NCBI GenBank assembly: GCA_964436315.1
Contig: CAYTCZ010000006.1
Span: 1-56,457 of the forward strand
Direction of reading: 5' to 3'
Length of the DNA stretch: 56,457 bases
Origin: CAYTCZ01 sp964436315
GTDB lineage: Bacteria; Actinomycetota; Thermoleophilia; Gaiellales; Gaiellaceae
Shown: piece by piece, positions 50,794 through 56,457 of the stretch
Position numbering within the stretch: the first letter of the stretch is position 1
Layout of the letters: the number at the start of each line of letters is the position of its first letter
Notes under the pieces: generated by a model
What the model was told of the DNA's origin: nothing
The model's database searches: none
The model's input: the letters and a program-made list of their open reading frames with translations, nothing else
Made by a program: the position numbers and the translations under genes

Positions 50794-50866
50794 CCAGGGC
50801 CGCGCTCGTCCAATGGATATTGGCTTGCGTGGGCGTTTCAGAGCACGAAATCGGAGCAAGGTTCAA

Positions 50867-50877
50867 TGGTCAGACCT
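50867..50877. promoter_or_regulatory. Candidate GntR-type operator upstream of livK
   Basis: TGGTCAGACCT matches the TGGTC-N-GACCA palindrome used by several FCD-type GntR regulators at 10 of 11 positions. It sits inside a longer imperfect inverted repeat (CAAGGT...ACCTTG, 50858-50879) 84 bp before livK. Confidence 0.45.
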
Positions 50878-50960
50878 TGTTCTGAGGCGCCGCGCGAAGT
50901 ACGATCGAGCCTTCGCTGTGGGGCTCGACTAACTCCGGTAGGAGTTGGAGAGGAGGGAGT

Positions 50961-52541
50961 ATGAAGGACACCCCATCGGAAGGCCCGAGGTCGCGAAGGA
51001 GGCTCAGATGGTTGGTGCTGCTCGCCCTTGTCCTCACGCTCGGCCTGGTTGTGGCCGCGTGCGGCGGGGACGACGATTCGGCGGCGCCGCCCCCGGCAGA
51101 GCCCGCGCCTGAGGAGGCACCTGCTCCGGAAGAGGCTCCGGCACCCGAGCCTCCGGCGGAAGAACCCACGCCCGAGCCACCGGCGGAAGAGCCGGCACCG
51201 GCCGAGGCTGAGGGATGCCAGGTCGAGGGTGTCGGTGACGACGGCATCATCAGGAACTTCTCGACCCAGGACCTCGCCGGAGCGATCGGGGCGCTGAGCC
51301 AGGTCCACGCGATCCGGGGTATCGAGCTCTGGGGCGAGCAGATCGCTGCTGAAGGCGGGATCCTCGGATGTGAGCTGGTGCTCGAGTTCGTGGACGAGCC
51401 GTTCCAGGCGGATCCGGCCGAGTGCTTGCGGAACTACCGCGATGCGATCGCGTCGGGCAACTACGACTTCTACTTCGGCCCCGTCAACTCAGCGTGCATG
51501 TTCGCGCTGCCCGATCTGACGAAGGCCGCCGGCCAGTTCGTGTTCTCCGGAATCGCGGCTGACCACCAGCCGTACCAGGAGAACTACGAGGCACAGGGGC
51601 CGTACATCGCACACCCGGCTGTCTCGACGTTCCTGGAGGGCCGCACCATGGCCGCCTGGGCGGTCGAGAACGGCTTCAAGCGAGCCGCGGTAATGGTTCC
51701 GAACTACGCGTACGGCCAGGACGTCGGGAGCTCCTTCGTCGACTACTACGAGGCGATCTGTGACGACTGCGAGGTCGTCGACCAGCAGTTCCCTGAACTC
51801 GACGAGGACAACTTCACACCATTCATCAACGCGATGGTCGGACAGGACCCGGACCTGATCGTCACGGCGTTCTTCGGAAACCTGATGGTTCCCTTCTGGT
51901 CTGACTGGAAGGCGAGCGGTAACGATCAGAACATCACGACGATCGCCGGGCTCATCTTCTCCTCGACCTTCGAGGTCCCCGATGTCGAGAACGCGATTCC
52001 GGCCAACACCTATGGGTACAACCGTGGTGACTGGCACCTCCGCTGTGCCACGCCGATCGGTGATCAGTTCTGTCGAGCGTGGACGTCGACCTACGGTCCG
52101 GATGATGACTTCCCGATCCCGGGCGCTTTCGCAACTGTCTACGTCAGCGACATCCAGCTGGCCAAGACGCTCATCGAGCAGACCGGCACGCTCGATCCTG
52201 ACGCCTGGGTCGCCGCCATCGAGGCCGGAGACTTTGTCTACGACGGCCCGTACAACCACAACCCGACCCCCGTGAACCCCGTCAACCACATGTCGGACAA
52301 CTGCGCCGAGGTCGGCGAGATCGTGATCAACAACGATCTGCCGAAGTACCCCGTCTCATACGATCCAGACACCTTGTTCGTCCAGTGCATGCACGACGTG
52401 CTGCTTCCCGACGAGATTCGGGAACGCACGAACAACCCGGCCGTATCCGACGAGGCACTGGAGCTCTACCTTGCCAACGAGGAGGCCAACAAGCCGTCGA
52501 ACCCGCCAATCACGCTAGACACGGTTCCAGGCCTCGAATGA
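50961..52541 (+). CDS. livK: Liv-type ABC transporter substrate-binding lipoprotein
   Basis: A 526-residue extracytoplasmic binding protein. Arg-rich N-region, hydrophobic stretch near 17-33 and lipobox VVAAC (Cys about 34) direct lipidation. A Pro/Glu/Ala repeat linker covers about 40-85. The periplasmic-binding domain follows (IELWGEQIAAEGGILGCELVLEFVDE near residue 114). Ligand cannot be read; the family binds branched-chain amino acids, amides, urea and aromatic acids. ATG follows GGAGAGGAGGGAGT. First of three co-oriented liv genes. Confidence 0.88.
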   Translation: MKDTPSEGPRSRRRLRWLVLLALVLTLGLVVAACGGDDDSAAPPPAEPAPEEAPAPEEAPAPEPPAEEPTPEPPAEEPAPAEAEGCQVEGVGDDGIIRNFSTQDLAGAIGALSQVHAIRGIELWGEQIAAEGGILGCELVLEFVDEPFQADPAECLRNYRDAIASGNYDFYFGPVNSACMFALPDLTKAAGQFVFSGIAADHQPYQENYEAQGPYIAHPAVSTFLEGRTMAAWAVENGFKRAAVMVPNYAYGQDVGSSFVDYYEAICDDCEVVDQQFPELDEDNFTPFINAMVGQDPDLIVTAFFGNLMVPFWSDWKASGNDQNITTIAGLIFSSTFEVPDVENAIPANTYGYNRGDWHLRCATPIGDQFCRAWTSTYGPDDDFPIPGAFATVYVSDIQLAKTLIEQTGTLDPDAWVAAIEAGDFVYDGPYNHNPTPVNPVNHMSDNCAEVGEIVINNDLPKYPVSYDPDTLFVQCMHDVLLPDEIRERTNNPAVSDEALELYLANEEANKPSNPPITLDTVPGLE

Positions 52542-52589
52542 ACAGGAAGGAATAGACAAGGCAGAAATGCAGAGGAAGAGCACCGCGCG

Positions 52590-53483
52590 ATGACTCTGGC
52601 GTACACAGCCAGCGAGTATCTCGTTCAGACCATCACCGGTCTGGGAGCCGGCGCGGTGCTCTTCCTCGTTGCATCGGGGCTGACGCTCATCTTTGGCGCG
52701 CTCCGAGTCATCAACTTCGCGCACGGGTCGCTGTTCTTGCTCGGGGGCTACTTCGCGATTGCGATCACCCCGTTTATCGGCTTCGGAGACGCGACGTTCT
52801 GGATCGTCATCATCCTGGCCGGTCTCGGTGTCGCACTCGCAGGGATCTTCCTCGAGGTGTTCTTCTTCCGGCCGATCTACAACCGCTCGCTGCTGGTCCA
52901 GCTCCTCGTCACCTTCTCGTTCGTGCTGATGATCGCCGGGATCACGCGCGAGATCTGGGGCGGCGGCGGCGTCTCTACGCCCGTGCCGCCATTTCTCGGC
53001 GGCGGCGTCGAGATTCTCGACCGGCAAGTGCCCACGTTCGAATTCTTCTTCATGGCCCTTGCCGTCGCGGTCTTCATCATCCTCAACCTGCTTTTGTACC
53101 GGACCGGACTGGGCCGCGATATTCGCGCGGCTGTCTCGGATCCCGAGCTTCTTCGCCTCTCGGGCGTCAACGTGAAACTCCTCTTCACCGGAGTGTTCGC
53201 GATCGGGAGCTTCTTCGCCGGCCTCGGCGGGGCAGCGTTCACGCTCGGCGGCTTCATCATCCCGCCCCTCGCGGTTGACTTCGTCATTCTGTCCTTCGTC
53301 GTCATCGTGATCGGCGGCCTCGGGAGCCTGACCGGCGCCTTCATTGCGTCGTTCCTCGTCGGCATTGCCGAGGCGATCGGCATCCTCTGGTTTCCGCAGG
53401 CGGCGATCGCGATCGTCTTTGCAGTTCTCGTAATCGTGCTCGTCATTCGGCCTCAAGGCCTCATGGGGACGCGGGTGGCGTGA
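52590..53483 (+). CDS. livH: Liv-type ABC transporter permease LivH
   Basis: A 297-residue permease with about eight hydrophobic segments. GLTLIFGALRVINFAHGSLFLLGGY near residue 31 is the LivH hallmark, GGLGSLTGAFIASFLVG near residue 245 the coupling/helix motif. It pairs with LivM to make the translocation channel. It lies 48 bp after livK; GTGA overlap joins it to the LivM-LivG fusion. Confidence 0.9.
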   Translation: MTLAYTASEYLVQTITGLGAGAVLFLVASGLTLIFGALRVINFAHGSLFLLGGYFAIAITPFIGFGDATFWIVIILAGLGVALAGIFLEVFFFRPIYNRSLLVQLLVTFSFVLMIAGITREIWGGGGVSTPVPPFLGGGVEILDRQVPTFEFFFMALAVAVFIILNLLLYRTGLGRDIRAAVSDPELLRLSGVNVKLLFTGVFAIGSFFAGLGGAAFTLGGFIIPPLAVDFVILSFVVIVIGGLGSLTGAFIASFLVGIAEAIGILWFPQAAIAIVFAVLVIVLVIRPQGLMGTRVA

Positions 53484-55543
53484 GCAGCCGGGATCGCTCA
53501 AGAGCAGACCGCACGCCGCGAGAGCGACTCTCTGTTAGCGGCAGGGGAGTCGCGACTTTGTACCCGTCCAACGTTTCCGAACTGACACACGGGCTCTCTC
53601 AAAAAGTGCGTGCGAGCACCGGTGCCTATCAGCAGGCCAACAAAATGCTCTGGGGCTTCGCGATCGTCCTGATCGTTCTGGCCGGCCTGATGCCGTTTCT
53701 CGGGAGCCAGCCGCAGGTCTTGCTCACTCAACAGGCGCTGTATCTCGGCCTGCTCGCTCTGAGCCTCAATCTCCTTGTAAACACGACAGGCCTCATCAGC
53801 TTCGGCCATGCGATGTTCATGGCGTTCGGCGCGTACATGGTGGCCGTCCCGATCAAGCACCTCGACTGGTCACCCTTGCTCGGCTTCGCTCTCGCACCGC
53901 TCATGGGTGCGGTCGCCGCGTTTGTGATCGGGTTTATCGTGCTGCGCGGCAAGGAGCTCTACTTCGCGCTCCTGACGCTTGGCGTCGGCCAGCTGGTCTG
54001 GGCGATTGCCCACGGAACACAGAGCTTCACGGGTGGCCAGAACGGCATCACGGGCATCTTCGCCGCCGAATGGATGAATGCGTTCCAGCACCCGAACAAC
54101 CTCTACTGGTTCATCTTCGGCGTCACTCTGGCGGCGACGGGTCTGCTCCTGATCATCACGCGGTCGCCCTTCGGCGATGCGCTTCGCGGAATCCGGGAGA
54201 ACCGCAGACGAGCGGAGTTTGCCGGAATCGCGGTCAAGCGATACGAGATGATGGCGTTTGTCATCGCCGGGACGTTCGGTGCGATCGCCGGGGCGCTGTT
54301 CGTCTTCGGCGAGACGAACATCACCTCGACTCAGCTCGACTGGCAGAAGTCAGCCCAGGCGCTGATCGTGATCCTGATCGGGGGAGTTCGCTATTTCCTC
54401 GGGCCGTTTGCGGGCGCCGTCTTCTGGCTCTTCGTCTTCGACTTCGTCATCGAACGGACCCTGCTTTGGGACGTCGTCTTTGGGATTATCGTCCTATTCG
54501 TTGCGCTACTCCTCCCGGGCGGGCTTGTCGGACTGTTCCACTGGTTATTCGCGAAAGCGGTTGAGATCTGGGATCGGTTCCGCGGAATCGAGCTCAGAGA
54601 GGCGCCCGAGGTCGTCGCCGGAGTCGCGGGCAGCTCCGAGGTGACGGCGTTAGCAAGCGTCGCAGAGGCCGGAGACGGCGACAGAGCGCCTGCCCGCGCG
54701 GCCAGGAATGGCGAACCAGTGCTCGAGATTCAGGACATCTCCAAGAGGTTCGGGGGACTCGTTGCCGTCGACGATGTCACCTTGTCGGTCCGACAAGGTG
54801 AATTCCACGCGATCATCGGCCCGAACGGGGCCGGTAAGACGACTCTCTTCAACGTCGTCACGGGCACGATGAAGCCAGACGGCGGGCACGTGTCGCTGGA
54901 GGGGGAGGACATCACCGGGACGGCTCCCTGGCGGTTGGTCAAGCGCGGCATGGGGCGCTCGTTCCAGCAGACGAACCTCTTCTGGAACCTCGACGCGATA
55001 ACGAACATCACGGTCTCCGAGGCTGCGGCGAAGGATGTCACGTACAGGATTTGGGGCGACCAGCCGGAGGGAATCCGGAAGCGCGCCTCTGCACTGCTTG
55101 GCCTTGTCGGGCTCCAGGAGTCGGGGCATACCGCGGCGATCGAACTTTCCCATGGCGATCAAAGAGCCCTCGAGATCGCGGCAGCGCTTGCGGTGGAGTC
55201 TCGACTCCTGCTCCTCGACGAGCCGACCGCGGGTCTTTCCCCTGGGGAGACGCGCGACGCGATCGGGCTGATCAAGCAAATCGCCGGCGATCACGATCTC
55301 ACCGTTCTGTTCGTCGAGCATGACATGGACGTCGTCTTTGGGATCGCCGATCGCATCACTGTCCTGCACCGTGGAGCGGTGCTCGCGGAGGGCACTCCTG
55401 AAGAGATCCGCGCGAACCCCGACGTTCAGGCTGCCTATCTCGGCGAAACCCCGGAGGCCGTGGCGGCGGCTGCGGCGGCAGCGGCAAAGGCGGGCGGAGA
55501 CGGGTCGGGCTCCGGGTCGGCTGTTACCCCGGACAAGGACTAA
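53480..55543 (+). CDS. livMG: LivM-LivG fusion: ABC permease joined to ATP-binding subunit
   Basis: A 687-residue fusion. Residues about 60-360 are LivM (LNLLVNTTGLISFGHAMFMAFGAYM near residue 94, SPFGDALRGIRENRRRAEFAGI near residue 230). An Ala/Asp linker spans about 370-410. Residues about 412-650 are LivG: Walker A IIGPNGAGKTTLF near residue 449, the signature variant LSHGDQRALEIA near residue 556, Walker B LLLLDEPTAGLSP near residue 576. The C-terminal Ala-rich tail ends exactly at the repeat element beginning at 55544. LivF is encoded separately at 42110-42835. Confidence 0.88.
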   Translation: MSSRDRSRADRTPRERLSVSGRGVATLYPSNVSELTHGLSQKVRASTGAYQQANKMLWGFAIVLIVLAGLMPFLGSQPQVLLTQQALYLGLLALSLNLLVNTTGLISFGHAMFMAFGAYMVAVPIKHLDWSPLLGFALAPLMGAVAAFVIGFIVLRGKELYFALLTLGVGQLVWAIAHGTQSFTGGQNGITGIFAAEWMNAFQHPNNLYWFIFGVTLAATGLLLIITRSPFGDALRGIRENRRRAEFAGIAVKRYEMMAFVIAGTFGAIAGALFVFGETNITSTQLDWQKSAQALIVILIGGVRYFLGPFAGAVFWLFVFDFVIERTLLWDVVFGIIVLFVALLLPGGLVGLFHWLFAKAVEIWDRFRGIELREAPEVVAGVAGSSEVTALASVAEAGDGDRAPARAARNGEPVLEIQDISKRFGGLVAVDDVTLSVRQGEFHAIIGPNGAGKTTLFNVVTGTMKPDGGHVSLEGEDITGTAPWRLVKRGMGRSFQQTNLFWNLDAITNITVSEAAAKDVTYRIWGDQPEGIRKRASALLGLVGLQESGHTAAIELSHGDQRALEIAAALAVESRLLLLDEPTAGLSPGETRDAIGLIKQIAGDHDLTVLFVEHDMDVVFGIADRITVLHRGAVLAEGTPEEIRANPDVQAAYLGETPEAVAAAAAAAAKAGGDGSGSGSAVTPDKD

Positions 55544-55715
55544 TTAGAGCCTATCCCGGCAGCTGCAGCACCCCCGGCTGGCGGCTGAGCCGCGGCACAT
55601 CTCGCCGCGATCGCCCTCGCACATATCTCTGTCGATATGCGCTTCGGTCGATCCCGCCGAGCTGCTTGGTCTCATCCGTCCCCGACGGCACCGCACCTAC
55701 CGGGATAGGCTCTAA
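55544..55715. mobile_element. MITE-like element with perfect 16-bp terminal inverted repeats
   Basis: TTAGAGCCTATCCCGG (55544-55559) is the exact reverse complement of 55700-55715. If the outer TA pairs are a 2-bp target duplication, the element's own ends would be 13-bp GAGCCTATCCCGG. The interior (about 140 bp) has no credible gene but contains a small hairpin (CATATC...GATATG near 55623-55640). Size, termini and lack of transposase fit a non-autonomous element mobilised by an IS5- or IS630-type transposase; a large structured RNA is the alternative. It starts one base after the livMG stop. Confidence 0.65.
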
Positions 55716-55768
55716 GCACTCGATCCGAGCGGCTTCTCCGCCGACAAACTGCCGTCTCGTACGTCTGA

Positions 55769-56416
55769 ATGAAGGTTGTGAGCTTGCTGCGAGTTCTGCT
55801 TCTTGCTCTGTTGAGCTTATTGTTGTTCGCCGCGTGCACGGGCTCCGGTGACAGCGGTGAGGAGACGACGAGCGACGCCACAGCGCAGCCAACCGAGTCC
55901 AACGTGGAGCCAGCGCAACCAAGCGATCCAGCCGGCGTCCTGGTTCCAGACCTCACCGATACTCCGTTTCTCGAGGCGTTCGAACTGCTCCGCGCTGCGG
56001 ATCTACGCCCGGCGATCTCCGACACCTACTCGCTGGGCGCGATCTGGCAGCCGGAGGCGTCGACAAGCATGCCAGAGCCGGGGCAACGGGTGGAATCAGG
56101 AAGCGTGGTTACGCTCGAGCCTGGGCCAGCCCCGCTCCGCTTCCCCGACGATCTCCCCGATGACAATGACACCGTGAAGATGCCAGACCTCGTCGGGATA
56201 AACCTCAGGGAGGCGGTGGAGCAGCTCGAAGCGCTCGACGTCATCTGGCTCGTGCGGCAGATTCCAGCTCTGCCGCCGTCGGAGGCCGATCACCTCTTCG
56301 ACGAGTATCGCGTGATCCGGCAGATGCCCGACCCGGGTGCCGAACTCATCGTGGGACTCGGACTGGCTGAGCCAGACACCGTCCTACTCTTCCCCGAGCT
56401 CGCGGGGGACTCCTAG
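55769..56416 (+). CDS. PASTA-domain lipoprotein
   Basis: A 215-residue secreted lipoprotein. Signal region LLRVLLLALLSLLLFAAC ends in a lipobox (Cys about 23), followed by a Thr/Ser/Glu-rich linker. Two PASTA-like repeats follow: VPDLTDTPFLEAFELLRAAD... near residue 58 and MPDLVGINLREAVEQLEALD near residue 138, each ending with a P-x-P-G turn. PASTA domains usually bind cell-wall muropeptides in PknB or penicillin-binding proteins, but there is no kinase or transpeptidase domain. No gene is apparent in 56417-56457. Confidence 0.75.
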   Translation: MKVVSLLRVLLLALLSLLLFAACTGSGDSGEETTSDATAQPTESNVEPAQPSDPAGVLVPDLTDTPFLEAFELLRAADLRPAISDTYSLGAIWQPEASTSMPEPGQRVESGSVVTLEPGPAPLRFPDDLPDDNDTVKMPDLVGINLREAVEQLEALDVIWLVRQIPALPPSEADHLFDEYRVIRQMPDPGAELIVGLGLAEPDTVLLFPELAGDS

Positions 56417-56457
56417 GGTCTGCCCGTGGTCGGCACCATCAGCCGATCGCATCCACT

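Noticed and set aside
50730..50960. Small protein in the spacer before livK
   Set aside because: Short frames have no conserved features or convincing ribosome site; operator-like motifs explain the region better.

Overview
The window is a high-GC, densely packed chromosomal segment from a draft assembly: there is a run of 100 N at 16238-16337. Frequent GTG/TTG starts, many 1-4 nt stop/start overlaps, lipoproteins with acidic Pro/Ala/Glu-rich linkers, and a fused LivM-LivG transporter suggest an actinomycete, perhaps of the Thermoleophilia (Gaiellales/Solirubrobacterales) type. That placement is inference; no rRNA, tRNA or phylogenetic marker is present. I found no CRISPR array, phage, plasmid functions or intact insertion sequence.

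Region 1 (116-8506, + strand) is one compact operon built like a divergent phenylacetyl-CoA epoxidase (Paa) pathway: PaaA-like, DUF59 PaaD-like, two tandem mini-PaaB-like proteins, PaaC-like, a separate 45-residue PaaD-type zinc ribbon, a PaaY-like hexapeptide protein, two paralogous aldehyde dehydrogenases flanking an enoyl-CoA hydratase, a MaoC hydratase and a solitary 2-oxoacid dehydrogenase E1 alpha. Region 2 (8583-14351, +) holds hydantoinase/oxoprolinase subunits A and B, a branched-chain-type aminotransferase and an amidohydrolase whose last codons lie inside a palindromic repeat. Region 3 (14412-16507, -) has a VapC/VapB pair with a palindromic operator and two cysteine hydrolases, one interrupted by the gap. 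Region 4 (16610-19914, +) is acoABC-like; it converges on an opposing operon (19879-25810, -) of amidase, M24 creatinase-like protein, class III aminotransferase, luciferase-like oxidoreductase and AcoX.

Region 5 (25894-35479) mixes a DehI-like haloacid dehalogenase, a dihydropyrimidinase/allantoinase, a D-2-hydroxyacid dehydrogenase, a benzoate-CoA-ligase-like enzyme, an M19 dipeptidase, a fluoroacetate-dehalogenase-like hydrolase, a beta-hydroxyacid dehydrogenase, a YczE-like membrane protein and an acyl-CoA dehydrogenase. Region 6 (35489-49340, mostly -) contains two similar catabolic modules, each with a class III CoA-transferase, a C-C lyase and a cysteine hydrolase. Between them lie a GAF protein, an AtzG/amidase pair, an M20 amidohydrolase, a hotdog thioesterase, LivF, an SDR and a PuuE-type deacetylase. 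Region 7 (49431-56416, +) has an amidohydrolase, livK, livH, a livM-livG fusion, a MITE-like element and a PASTA lipoprotein.

Taken together this reads as a catabolic island for importing (Liv-type ABC) and dismantling small amide/ureide or cyclic-nitrogen compounds and acyl-CoA/aromatic acids. Amidases, hydantoinases and cysteine hydrolases would release ammonia, and the CoA-transferases, hydratases, lyases and 2-oxoacid dehydrogenase would take the carbon skeletons to central metabolism. The substrates cannot be read from the sequence.
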